Assembly: GCA_947359465.1 (NCBI GenBank)
Contig: OX375880.1
Location: 26,116,714 to 26,180,713, forward strand
DNA: 64,000 nt
Source of the DNA: Metellina segmentata
Taxonomy: Eukaryota > Arthropoda > Arachnida > Araneae > Tetragnathidae
Direction: 5' to 3'
Below are positions 47,122-58,363 of this stretch, piece by piece. How positions within the stretch are numbered: position 1 is the first letter of the stretch; each line of letters starts with the position of its first letter. A program made the position numbers and the translations under genes. A model generated the notes under the pieces. The model was given only the letters and a program-made list of their open reading frames with translations, was not told the origin of the DNA and ran no database searches.

Positions 47122-47405
47122 AAGACAGATTAAACCCTGGGAACTGTCAAACATTCCAATCAGGTACACTCTTCGGAGTCACCCCTTCGACAAGTCAGAT
47201 TATTCGATGGGTGAATTCTTCGGCCATCTCAAACTGCCGCACCAGCGAACGCTTTTCCAAACAACTCTGACAGATAAAGTCATGACAACAAGTCATGAAT
47301 AAGAACACAAACAGCAACCTGTGACACAACAGAAGTAGACAATTAGAACAAGTGTTACCCGATTGCTAAGCAAAGATGAGTTACAGTTAGTAATTATTCT
47401 CAACA
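47122..47405 (-). repeat. Putative Copia LTR
   Basis: On the minus strand a purine tract AAGAGAGGG is followed by TGTTGAGAATAATT, the usual polypurine tract and LTR start of Copia elements, just after the end of the Pol relic. The other LTR edge is uncertain. Part of the region (47131-47175) also resembles the R1-like 3' end at 37.4-37.57 kb. Confidence 0.5.
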
Positions 47406-47655
47406 CCCTCTCTTAATAACATTAACATACATTTTTGTCTTAGTTCAGTCTAGGTTTACGTTAAGATTTTGTAAACAAATCAGCAATTTGGTATTCAGTT
47501 GCAACATATACAATATAAATGTTTAATAATTTTACAATATCATGAGCATACTTCAATTTAATATCGAAGTGTTTTAATCTGGCACAATTATTTTCATTTA
47601 ATATGGCCTTAATGACTGACTGAAGCACAAAATTTTGTTGCATGCGTATCAATAC
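47406..47655 (-). pseudogene. Copia Pol, end of RNase H
   Basis: Minus-strand reading includes IKAILNENNCARLKHFDIKL then VATEYQIADLFTKS, the typical Copia RNase H end (..KHIDI.., ..E.Q.AD.FTK). It is preceded (higher coordinates) by about 720 bases of unrelated AT-rich DNA that separates it from the rest of Pol. Confidence 0.75.
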
Positions 47656-48385
47656 AAAAAAAAGGCTCGTTTACAGAACAAAAATAGCTGTAGAAAAGAG
47701 AAGGTGCAGGTTTTCAGTGGTGGTTTATTTTAAAATAGTACTGATCCAATAAAATTATTTTTTTCAGGTCATTTAACAAGAAATTAATAATGTTCAGTGA
47801 ATTATCACAAATCAGTCAGTTCTCATCAGAATTAAAACTGGCTTTAAAAATATATATATATATCAGCTTACTGTAAAAACTCTTGTTTTCATAAATGTCT
47901 TAATGTAATAGAAATTACTAAAATAAAATAGCACTAGCAAAAAATAAGTTGTTAACTTTTGTTGTATTTTGTACTTAAAATACAATTATCTCAAAATCAG
48001 TTTTTTGCAATTTTGCCAAAGTTCAAAGTATTAAGGCTTTTTGATAAATGCACTTAGAGTTAAACTGTTTACATTTTTTAGGTCTTGAATAACTATTTGA
48101 TAGACACAGAGAGAACTTTTTGTATGAATAGCTCAGAAAAATGTATAAAAATTAATAAACAAAAAATTTGACATTTTTATAGAAATTTAACACATAACGA
48201 GTAAAATATTTTTTTTTAATGAAAACTCATAAATAAATTTTTTTTAATCTCTCGCTAGGTCTTTTGCATATACTATAACAATATTGTAAAAATTTATTTC
48301 ACCAAAAATATTGAAAAATGACAGATTGAATTGCAAATAAAAACAATTTTTTTTTATTGATTATTGCTTTAAATATGTGCTTAAT
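47656..48385. other. AT-rich insert splitting the Copia Pol relic
   Basis: No coding potential. It contains (TA)n near 47850. Copia RNase H resumes on its far side with CLEEEILALAKAM (minus strand, about 48455-48400), so this block interrupts the element. I see no terminal repeats. Confidence 0.4.
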
Positions 48386-49047
48386 TAATGTTGTGTAGCA
48401 CAAATACATCCTGCATAGCTTTAGCCAAAGCCAAAATTTCTTCCTCCAGGCAGCTTCTATTGGCTGCTCTTGAATTGGGCTCAGACAGTAATATAAATTA
48501 TCACAGAATATAAAATATCTGGATGTGTTGTCATGGATAGGTACAATAATGCACCAACAAATTCATGATTGGGTCCATGGAAAGTTTCATCTCGCACGAA
48601 ACACAATGGTGTCGCTTTAGGCACTAGAGGAGTGTCGGCTGGTTTACACTGAGTCATTTTGAATTTATTTAAAATTTTCTCAACATAGGCTTTTTCCTCT
48701 AAGCAAAGTTGTTGCTGAGAAAACTTAATACATATGCCCAGAAAATCTTTCACAACTTAAGCCTGGACATTTCGAACTCATCACTTAGAAGTTGTATTAC
48801 CACCATGACCACTGATTCATAGGAACCAGCAATCAGTAGGTCATCAACATACAGCACTACTAGGGGGCTCCGCCCCTGCTCGTCAACCCCTGTGTACCAC
48901 TGTCACTGTTTCAGTTTTAAAAGACTTTTTAAAAATTTGCAAACACGACTATTGTTGTCGTTGTAGCCCATGGGTTGTACCCTAAATAAGATTTCATCGA
49001 GTTCACCATTCAAAACAGTCTTAACATCTAGTGCATAGATTCATTTC
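48386..49047 (-). pseudogene. Copia Pol, reverse transcriptase and RNase H start
   Basis: Minus-strand reading from 49047: LNGELDEILFRVQPMGYNDN, VCKFLKSL, then LYVDDLLIAGS with the YVDD catalytic box (48840-48851). After a frame change come MKDFLGICIKFSQQQLCLEE, KAYVEKILNKFKM and TPLVPKATPL, and near 48470-48400 an RNase H piece (CLEEEILALAKAM). Stops and frame changes show it is dead. Confidence 0.85.
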
Positions 49048-49855
49048 CCTATGGAGAACAATGACAAAAACCAGTCGTAGTGATGGCATACTGATGTTCT
49101 TTTAAAAAGAAAGAAATAGCTAGTAAAATTATGTATAGTTTTGTTTTATCACTGAATATAAGCTGCAAATTTTTTGTAAAGTTATAAATCTTAAATGATA
49201 AAAAGTTAAGACAAAAAGTATATATTTGGTACACTCAAATTTATGATTTATTAATTTTTAGAAGAAAAATTTGATGTAAACTAATTTTTTAGAATGAATA
49301 ATATTCACAATACTTCACCTTTTGTAGTTAGTTTTTTTTTAAATGAAATTAATCAAATCACACAAAACTTGAAAAGAACAAGCAGTTTTACCCATGGTCA
49401 CAATTTTAAAGCTTCACATCTCAAATTTATTTATTGATTTTTTTTTTAATGTTAAAAACATTTTGTATAGTTTTTACATAAAACAAAAATCAGTTAAGTT
49501 TTTAAATGTTATGTTATGCTTGAACAATATATTTAAACCTACTTTGAAAATGTCCCACTAATATTAATAATTAATGCAAACAGAACTCTGCTGACATACT
49601 AATAACTTACTTTCCAAAACAAAATAATCTATAACAATAAAAGATGAAAATAGCATTGCACAAAATCGAATGTAATTTGGGAATTTGATACAGTAAACGA
49701 TGAATATTTACACATTAAAAAATAGTATACTGACAATGTAACAAACTACAAACACGGGCTAAAACTTCATCAATGGAACAAGTGAATATGTTTAATTATT
49801 CGTATTTAAATATTATTAACATTACAAAATAATGTACAGAAATATCCTTACCTCA
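49048..49855. other. AT-rich DNA, nothing recognised
   Basis: No gene and no repeat family seen. Confidence 0.45.
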
Positions 49856-50163
49856 TAGGACTTGCACTTTTAGGGATGACTGCTCTTATTCACTGCAAGA
49901 TTCGGCGAAAAATCGCCGCGGTCTCGGCGGCTGCATCTCACCCGTTACGTGCCATTATTTTTTTCCAAAGGAAAAAAGAATTAGAAAAATTTTTATGCAT
50001 AGTAACATGCGTGTTCGCTTGTCAATTTTTGATAATATGATGGCGGTCGGCAACCCAAACAACGAACACGTGACCAAGCATGGCAGTGTCTATTGAACCG
50101 TACAGTACGGCTATATAACTTTTCATTCTATGTAGCCGTACAGCGCAGTTCCGTACTGCGCAG
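49856..50163 (-). promoter_or_regulatory. CpG-rich patch with possible minus-strand first exon
   Basis: Against the AT-rich surroundings, 49895-49960 (ATTCGGCGAAAAATCGCCGC then GGTCTCGGCGGCTGC) and 50040-50170 (GTAGCCGTACAGCGCAGTTC, CGTACTGCGCAG) are rich in CpG. On the minus strand a good donor, CTATGAG|GTAAGG, lies at about 49851-49863. Together this could be a promoter and first exon reading towards lower coordinates. No downstream coding exon was found. Confidence 0.3.
50085..50163. repeat. Left member of an inverted repeat pair (with 63692-63772)
   Basis: AGTGTCTATTG, then GGCTATATAACTTTTCATTC and TATGTAGCCGTACAGCGCAG are found in reverse complement at 63692-63772. The segment itself holds short palindromes (CCGTACAGTACGG). 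Confidence 0.75.
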
Positions 50164-52240
50164 TATTTTCACTTCTGCCGTTAGACGGCAAAGAGAGTCA
50201 TTCTGTTTTTGGCGATTATGTAGTATTTTGATCCATTTTGCCTTTGCCATAAACTGCCAAAAAAGGCAATCCTTTTTTGTGGAAGGAAGACGCATTTTCC
50301 CTACCGTTTCCCGCCTTTTTAAGATTCTCCGTATATGAATCGAGGATGGGTTGTGGAAATGACCGCGGGAAAAAATGAATGGTTGGGTTTTATGGCGCAA
50401 AGTGCGCGGAATGGGATGGATACTAACAAGTGATTGGAAATTAAAGTAATGAAATGTGTTCCTGATCAATTCAGGAAAAGTTGCACAAACTGTCTTTTAA
50501 ATATTTTTCATGTTTTGTTTGTGTTCCGAACCATAGATTTAATGACATGAATTTTTAAAGAAGAAATACAAGTTTGCATTTTTGTTTTATAATGGAGTAA
50601 TTTTGTTTATTTTTAGCCACTTTTGCACACATTATTAAGAATTCTTTTTCACAAAAGAGGAATGCGTATAAATGTTTTTAAATAAACAAATAAAAAATTA
50701 TATATTTTTTTTTAATTCCTTTTTAATAACATACAACAAATGATCAAATATTTAAAATCCATCAAATTGTGAAATATTTGCCAAGTTGACTACATTTTGC
50801 TAACGAAAACAGGTTTTGATCAAATAATTCATTTCTTTTTAAAACCAGGTCCGAATTCTCATGTGAACAGTTGAAAAAAATCCTTTTTATTGCAGATATG
50901 CTTAAGGGAGATGATTTGCAATTTGGATGAAAAAAAATGTACGCATTAAAATTTTGCACTTTTTTGCTATACTTGATTTACCATTTGAGAGCAATGAGTA
51001 TTACTAGTTTTAATCTCACGTCTCCAATAAAATAAGTTATTGGAAAATGTTCTTTTTCCATTTTAAAGACCCTATCGTAAAAATCAAGATTCAATTTCTA
51101 CTAATAATTTCAGATTTTCCTCCATATTTTAAATTTAATTGGATATCTTCACATCAAGCTCAGTAAAAGTGCATTTTCATGTAGTATCTACCATATTATT
51201 TAACCATTTCGAAAAATAGATAAAGTACTTGAAACATTCAAGTTTGAATTGTTTTGCAAGTGCCTTTACTGGGCTGGCATATTAAAATCACAATCACATG
51301 TAGGCTAAAATATTTTAATCCATTTCATTGAAATATTAATTTGCTTTCTTTGAGTAAAAATGTGGTTACACGTAAGCGTTTGTATGGATAGGTAGTTGTC
51401 TAAATTATTTTTAACATTTTAAATTCAAATTGTAAAAAACAATTAATCAAACACCAATTTTTATTTTTTATTATCAATTTTTATGCAAACCGCAAAACAA
51501 ACAGAAAGGTTTTATATCCAACACAATAAAATGTGATATGGAAGCAGGAATTTATCCAGGATTCAAAACTGGGGGGGGGGTACAAATTTTTTAATGGGGT
51601 GTTGATTGGAGATAATTGCATATTTACCCGATGTATCGATTAATTCATTTTTATACTGTTATTTTTACTATGTTGTTTCTGTTTGTTTATTATTTAATGG
51701 CGCAAGGACTGCTATAGGTCATGCTGCCCCAAATTAGGTTAATTTCATTATCTTCTGGGGGACTAATTGGACATTGGTGTTTAACATTTGTGTGGGACAT
51801 TTTAACCTGAAATGCAAAAAACGCTACATCTACTGATCATGAAATACCAACATATTTATTTTAGACATTTCGTATTCTCTTTTGAAGCTTTTGTACAGGG
51901 TGTCCTAAAAGTTCCCGTACTCCAACTTTAAAAAAATGTATTGCCCTTGTTTTTTTTTAATTACTGAATTTTATCGATATTTATTATCGTTTTTCGATAA
52001 TTCTTATCGACTCTTTAATTTTTATCGTTTGATTTCCTTTACGCTCAAGTTGTGCGATAATAAAGTTCCACGCCATTTTGTTCGTCATTGCAAGATAAAT
52101 TTATCACGCATTCAGAGAATTGCGCTGATTTTGAGGCTTCTGGTAAAGTAGTCTATTAAGAGAGATCGAATCATTTTGCATATTTGGTTATTTCTATTAT
52201 TCGTAATGTTTACCCCTTATGTTTGAGGTTCCTTGGTCTA
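50164..52240. other. No gene recognised; poly-G and a mariner-like edge
   Basis: AT-rich DNA. At 51570-51581 there is a G run. At 51897-51930, CAGGGTGTCCTAAAAGTTCC then CGTACTCCAAC looks like one terminus of a mariner-type element, but no partner end or transposase is visible. Confidence 0.4.
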
Positions 52241-52625
52241 CCATAAAAACTTTTAAGGGGATCAAACTCCTATGGCACGCTTGGTGTAGATGCTCTTTTA
52301 ACAATTTATCTAATTTCTCATTTGAAATATTTGCATCTCACGTTTGTGGATATACAAGGAGTTCATGACACTAGGGGTTGGCATCTATAGTAGAATAACA
52401 ATTGACTATAACAAATTTTTCTTTCTACTCACTAAAAACAGGCAGAGGTTGAATTTCAAATTATTTTTTGGCTAATTTTTTGGCACTGATTCTTCACAGT
52501 TGGAAGGTTACGGAGGTTTGAACTGATGCCTTTCAAGAGGGGAATCAACACTTTAAAATTTGTTTTCAGTATGTTAAAAACTAGTATGGATGCCCTCACT
52601 TCATAGTTTAAATAGTAAACCCTTT
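52241..52625 (+). repeat. Left arm of a second inverted repeat pair (with 61624-61989)
   Basis: About 385 bp matching the reverse complement of 61624-61989 with scattered differences: CCATAAAAACTTTTAAGGGG at the outer edge, GGTGTAGATGCTC in the middle, GTTTAAATAGTAAACCCTT at the inner edge. The plus strand keeps a short peptide GIKLLWHAWCRCSFNNLSNF also coded by the other arm. I do not recognise it. Confidence 0.75.
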
Positions 52626-53374
52626 GGAACAAAATAAACTAAGGTTAAATAGAAAGCTAAACTTAAATGGAAAGAACCTCTTAATATTCACAAAAGCAAA
52701 GTACTCTTCTAATAAGCCTGCAATTAAGAAAATCCAAAGGCATATAAGTGTTTTGATTTCCTTTGTGAAAACATTGTATTCCAGATATTTCCTTTTGATT
52801 CTAGAACAATTTGGTTCCGACAAATTGAAAAGTTTAAATTTATGCTTTCGTGTCTGGCAGACAAAAAGGTATTCAAAGAAACAAATAGGTTAACAAAAAG
52901 GCAAGAAAACCTCTCTGTCTATTTTCCTGTGGACGTTTTCTATAATTATTCTGCTGTTATTATTAGGAACGACATACAGATGTGAACTAGTATTTTCATT
53001 AATGAAATTTACATTCATGAAAAGCAAAACGAAAGTCACGATTGACTGATTTAATTAAAAAAATTCTCTTCTGTTCTCAGTACCAAATTTAACACCAAAC
53101 ATTCAGACTAGCCAAACCCAGTCTCAAAAGTATCATTAATGGAAAGTAATGTTTATGTGATGTAATACGTATTGTTTTACATACAATAATTAATTCATTT
53201 TAAATTGTTAATAATGTGCATAAACATACCTTTATTAAAAAGGTTATTAAGAATATGCCTGGACCATGAAAACTTAAGAAAGTAAAAAAGGTGCTCGAGT
53301 TGTAAGACGCATATGAATTCGAATGTGAAAAAAAATTGGCGTGTGGTATGTAAAAGGTTAGCCACCCCTGGGCT
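52626..53374 (+). mobile_element. hAT transposase relic related to 38103-38558
   Basis: Broken frames read NLNGKNLLIFTKAKYSSNKP, then LLGTTYRCELVFSLMKF and MKSKTKVTID, the hAT C-terminal segment (..Y.CE..FS.MKF.KSK...). The 3' half (53010-53374) is colinear with the element at 38.2-38.56 kb and ends GGTTAGCCACCCCTG, the same terminus. The left end is not visible. Confidence 0.7.
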
Positions 53375-53624
53375 ACTGAAAACTTGCCGCCCCCTTCCTG
53401 CCCTCAGTAATGATATTTACAGTAAAGTTAGATATTATAAATTTAAAACCAAGTTCAGTAGAAGAAAGGTGATAAAACAATTAAAAACATTTAATCAATA
53501 ATTATTTTTTCTGATAAAAAGCTTTTGCAGGAGTTTCAACTTTTCTTGTTCATGTAACCCCTGACTGAGCTTTCATACACTTTTATTCTTCTGCGTTTTA
53601 AAATAAAGTTATTATATTATCAAA

Positions 53625-53825
53625 TTATTGGAAAGTTCCTGATTCGAAATCGGGTCAGGGCATGGATATTTGTAAGCGTATGGTGTAGAGGCGGTTGGTG
53701 TACCTTAAATCTGTCGTGGCCGAAAGTCCTCACGTTGGGTTGGTGTGGAAGTTTGGAGAGTGGGGTGCCAGCTCAGATGTTGCCTCATCATCTGACCGTG
53801 GTTCAAAATTACGTGGCGATACACC
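53625..53825 (+). repeat. tRNA-derived SINE, family 1 (copy i, 3' truncated)
   Basis: Starts in the B-box region (TTCCTGATTCGAAATCGGGT). It continues with CGTGGCCGAAAGTCCTCACG, GTTTGGAGAGTGGGGTGCCA and CTGACCGTGGTTCAAAATTA, stopping at ACGTGGCGAT. The 3' third is missing. Confidence 0.7.
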
Positions 53826-54112
53826 GAATGGCTTAGGCTGGGACGATGGTAATTAGTTGAATACCATTATCAAATTATTGAAATGTGTTACCTAGTTGAG
53901 CAGAATTGTAACAGTGCACTGTTTAGATGGTATAAAAATGATACAAAAAAATACATTCAAAGCAAAATCATACATTTATATATATAACGTTAATTTTTTT
54001 AATTCAAATTCCCTCGATTGTATCTTTAAAATTCAGATTGACGAAAAAAATTTCCGATCAAAAAGCAAAGGAATGATCAGATCTGCTTAGTTTCTGTTCT
54101 CACTTCTTCGCT

Positions 54113-55300
54113 TTGCCCCTTCCAGTCCCACCGGACGCACAGCGTCTCTTATGGGGAGGGGAGGGTAAGAGTTATGGGACAGTTGAAGGGAAAACACTTC
54201 GTTCTTCAGTTGCTCATTCGAAAACTTCGAGGAAGAAAAAAATCTGCGGTTTGTACCTCGTGTCAATGACCCTCAAGCAGAGACGGGTGCGTAGGGCCCA
54301 CAAAATGTATTTTCATTTGGGTCCGAGGAAAGTTGTGCCAGCGTCTTTACAATGTGCATCTTTAAGTGCAGTGAAAAGAGTTTCTAATTCAAGATGGTCA
54401 ACAAGAACATATGCTATATTAGCTGTAAAACTTAGTTTCACCCATGTTAAAGAGGCTTTAACTGAAATTTGTAATTCAGAAGAAGAAAAGAAATACAAAT
54501 ACAAATATTGACGACCAGCTACAGGCTCGGGCCCAACAAGGCTGGTCCTTTGTTTATGAATTCCCACTGACTATCCAATTGTATCTTAAATTCGTACACT
54601 CCCTTTGAATTAACTATATTTTCTGGCAACGCGTTCCAACTGTCTATTACCCTATTAAAATAGTAGTTTTTCCTTAAATCCCGATTAAAATGTGTCTTAT
54701 TCAATTTATACCCATGACCCCTTGTTCTGTTATCCCTATTGAAATTTAAGCCCTCTGTGTCCCCTTGATTTACAAACTTGAAAAGCTGAATCAAATCCCC
54801 CCCCCTCCTTCTTCTTCTTTCCATATCGGAGACAACTTCTTAAACAGACAAATATGAAACTGATCCAATGGCAATTATTAGGAATACTATTTTACAAAGA
54901 ATAAGTGCTACTAGTAAATCACTGCAATCAGTGGAATGCAAACTATTGAATAGATCCATCCTATTAAAGGCATTAGAAAATTTTATCAATAATTTCAGAG
55001 AAGAATTTCAAAAAACTGAAAAAGAGGCAACTGTTTTATAAGGTTAATGTGGTGCAACTGTTATCATAATACCCTATCATTTAATGTGGAAGAAGGACAA
55101 ACTCGCAGACAGCAAAAGATAAAAATGTTTTTTGATAAAAACAAAGAAGTCGGACATGAATTTACAATAAGAGCAAATTTCACAGTCAATGCATTTTATG
55201 TCATGTGATAACACCAAGACAGGATTAAAAGTAGAACACGACAAAAAAGAGAGTTTAAGGATATTTACAAAAATGACATTAATATTTGTAATTTTGGGAT
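54113..55300 (+). mobile_element. hAT relic (TTF-zinc-finger type), copy 1, with CR1 inserted
   Basis: Colinear with 58420-59130. The coding relic reads VKRVSNSRWSTRTYAILAVK then FTHVKEALTEICNSEEE, like the 'TRWSAR.DA...' segment of hAT transposases. It is interrupted at 54494-54834 by a CR1-like 3' end and continues with SLQSVECKLLNRSILLKALE. Terminal repeats were not found for this copy. Confidence 0.65.
54494..54834 (-). mobile_element. CR1/L2-like element 3' end (copy c), nested in hAT copy 1
   Basis: Minus-strand reading gives ERRRRRGGDLIQLFKFVNQG, NRDNRTRGHGYKLNKTHFNR then DLRKNYYFNRVIDSWNALPE and NIVNSKGVYEFKIQLDSQW, uninterrupted for about 80 residues. The 3' tail is ACAAATACAAATATT in plus orientation. 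The best preserved copy of this family here, truncated at its 5' end. Confidence 0.85.
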
Positions 55301-57695
55301 GTGTTTAATTTAAATTAAGTGTGTTTTTAACTTCCGAAGTTAAATGACAGAATTTTTCATTTCTGAATTTTTGACACTCAGGTCATATCAGATGTTTGAA
55401 GAAATTGGAAATTTAGAGAGATAATAATTAGTTCAAAATGTATTAAATGAAAAGGATGAGACTCTTTAAAATGACTGTGTATTTTACTAGAGTAACTACG
55501 TCTTCTCTCGCCCTCTTGTGGATAATTACTCCAGCTGGTGCAACAGTCATTTATTCTGAGCACTCTATGTCTATATCCCATTCTTAGAAGACAAGGTACG
55601 CCTTTGACAATCTCCGCAATATATAATTCGCTGTTCATATTCAGTTGTATAGTTGAAGTCTCTGGATTAAAAGTCTACTCAAGGCTCTCCCAAGTCTCAC
55701 AGAGTCCGAGTTGTGCATTCACTAAAAGCCCAGTACTTCAGGTAATTTCTTGACAAAGCCTTTTATGAAGCAAAACTGTTAACTGAAGATGCCCATAACA
55801 GAGATGCAGAATTCTTTGTGTGCCTTATTTAGAGATAGGAACAACATTAGAGAGAGAATCACATGCAAAAGAAAATTCTTCGAAACATGAGGACACAGAA
55901 AAACTGTTCTTAAAACCAATTGAACCGAAACATCAATCTTCTGTCAACTCAATCGAACAACAATGACCCCTATCATTCAAAAGTCTCGGGCAACTCACTC
56001 TAGACAACAAGAAAAACCATTAACACGCGCGATGCACCTGTGCTTCCTAAAGGGAATGAAAACGACAAACCACGTGGTGAAATCTGTTAGATTTCTTTTC
56101 AAACGGATCGTTCTTAACAAAAGATCTTGACTAGTTGTTCTTCAGAAAAATTAGCCATATCTTGTTTGACGAGATATCTCATCGTAGCTGCTTGGAGAGA
56201 TAAGCAAATATTTAAAATACCCTTGTTTCTGAAAGCTCCCTTTTACTTTGTGTCATTGCTGGGTATTAGCACTTTAAGTAGATGTCAGAAGCTGGTTAAG
56301 AGAGAGAAAAGAAAACGAATGCCCAAAAATATTGCTTTTATACTTCAAGATCAAATTAATTCAATGAATTATTACATCATGTAAGAAATAATAGTTCATA
56401 AATAATATCGATTTATGAACCATTACTTTTCTTGAAGATGAATGAAATAAAGGCCTTCACGCATGCATCTAGAGTATTTCATGTGAAGAAATATTTTAAA
56501 TACCAGAAAACAATACTTCTGGGGTGAATTTTTGAGCTCCCAGAGCCATTCACTGGCTTACACGTAACCCTTCCGAAAATGAAACTTTCCAATTTTGGGT
56601 TCTAAGTTCTCAGATTCTGCAATACAAATGCATAAGGTTAGTCATAAAAAAAACCGAGTTTGTAAATCCCTTTTCACCATTGACAAAGCTAAGTATTTCA
56701 ATTTAGAATTTAGCTGGGCATTATAGGAACAGTGAACAACCTTTCATCAGAATAATTCAAATGCACCCCCGATTACATAATAACTCTAAGTTATTATACC
56801 TTTAATTTCTCTTTTACATAGACATAAATTTTATTTTCTAACTTAGCCAAAATTCATGCGACTAGCTATTTTGAAAGTTATGTATGAAGATAAATTACCG
56901 TTTTAGTAAAAGAAATTTTTATGTGTACTTTGAAATTATATTAAATACTTTTATTTTTATATCTGATCAATAATTACAGTAATAATAATTAATGATGTGT
57001 CGGGGTTTCTCTCTGGTTGGCGCCCCTCGGTACAACCAACATAAAGTACGTAGTATTCACAAAAATCTTATTTTGAACACAAATCTAGCTGACTTAAATA
57101 CAAATATAATTTTTAAACACATGGAAACTGAAAATGTGAATTCAGTTGACAAGAAAATAGTTTTAACTATTACTTACTTCAAAAATTTACACAATATTAG
57201 TCAATATGCTTGGATGTGGGAATTTCTTTCTTGCTCAACTGAATTAGTCTTTTTTGCATTCCAAAAAGGTCTTCATGAAAAAGGTATAATTCTAAAGCAG
57301 TTTGAAAATTATTTTTATTTTCATATTGGGCCTCAGATATCTGAATTTTTTTCTTTGGTTCATAGATAAATTTGATTTTGAAGATATTTACCCTTGTTTA
57401 TTGAATTCTTTCTACTGTTGTAATTTGCAAAGTTAATTCAGTACTGTTACACCAGAAGTTGAAAATAAATTTTCAGAAGTCATTAATCACATTTGGGGGT
57501 GTAGAAGAGACTGAAAAACCTGGGTTAGGCTTTAATCACCACATCCACTAAATTGACTTATAGTATCTGAAATTTTTGGTAACTGATTTTTATCCATAAC
57601 TCCCACCCGAGATAATTGATGTATGCATTAATTTAAAAGATAGAAAGAATCCTATAATATCCTTTATTGGTTTTTGGTAGCTCTTGTTACTACTT
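55301..57695. other. No recognised gene
   Basis: Mixed AT-rich DNA. 55480-55760 is less AT-rich and has an open frame on each strand, and 56992-57369 holds an open frame of 125 codons (starting MMCRGFSLVGAPRYNQHKVR), but none resembles a known family. These could be decayed transposon pieces. Confidence 0.4.
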
Positions 57696-58110
57696 GCTCA
57701 CACTTACCGAAGAACAGCGTATGGAAATTTCAGCTAAACGCTATTAAAAATGCGCTGGAAAACAAGCATGTAATGACAGCAGTTGTTGTTGATTTGATGT
57801 CAGTTTACGATGCAGTATAGAGGGAAATTGTTAAAACTCTTTTCAATTGGTGTAAAATCATACATGTTTAATTGGATTAGAGGTTTTATTTGCCAGTGCT
57901 TAAGTAGTCAGGTATAATAGTTGGTAATCAAGGTTTTAGTTTTTTCCAGACTACTCTACCACAATATGCAGTTTTGAGCTGTGATCTGTTTAAAATGTAT
58001 AAAAATGACTTTGTTTTAAAACTAAAGTATGTCCCTGGCATTGATTGTCTTTATACCGAGGACTGACTTATGTGGACTAAAACCCAAAAGTGGAGGGAAG
58101 TGCTGAACTT
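57696..58110 (+). pseudogene. Jockey-like reverse transcriptase fragment
   Basis: Broken frames read KNALENKHVMTAVVVDLMSV then YDAV (compare '..A.FLD...AFD.V' of RT motif A), and further on QTTLPQYAVLSCDLFKMYKN (compare 'GLPQGSVLSPLLF..Y..D'). Motif spacing is right for a non-LTR RT. Several stops; both ends missing. Confidence 0.65.
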
Positions 58111-58363
58111 TTGACTGAAAGAACGCTACATCAGGCTATCTCGTGTTTGAATGAATAGTGTAATATGAGTGTTTATGCTACAGTAATATGAGTGTTTATG
58201 CTTTAAAGTTGGGACTTATACGACGTACGTGGGTTGTCTCCGTACATGTGAAACATGAACCCCGCTCTATGACAACATATTCTCTTAAAAGCATTTGTCT
58301 GCCACCAGTAGGTCCCTGGCTCAAATCACTGTTTGTAAGTGCATGGATGCTTGTGATTGTTCC

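Noticed and set aside
50128..50469. Minus-strand open frame of 113 codons
   Set aside because: It spans the inverted-repeat segment and a GC-shifted patch; composition explains the lack of stops and no family is recognised.
51897..51930. A mariner-type element from one terminus-like sequence
   Set aside because: No matching second end, no TA pair and no transposase could be found.
56992..57369. Open frame of 125 codons as a host gene
   Set aside because: No domain, no splice context, AT-driven composition; kept only as a remark in the intergenic entry.
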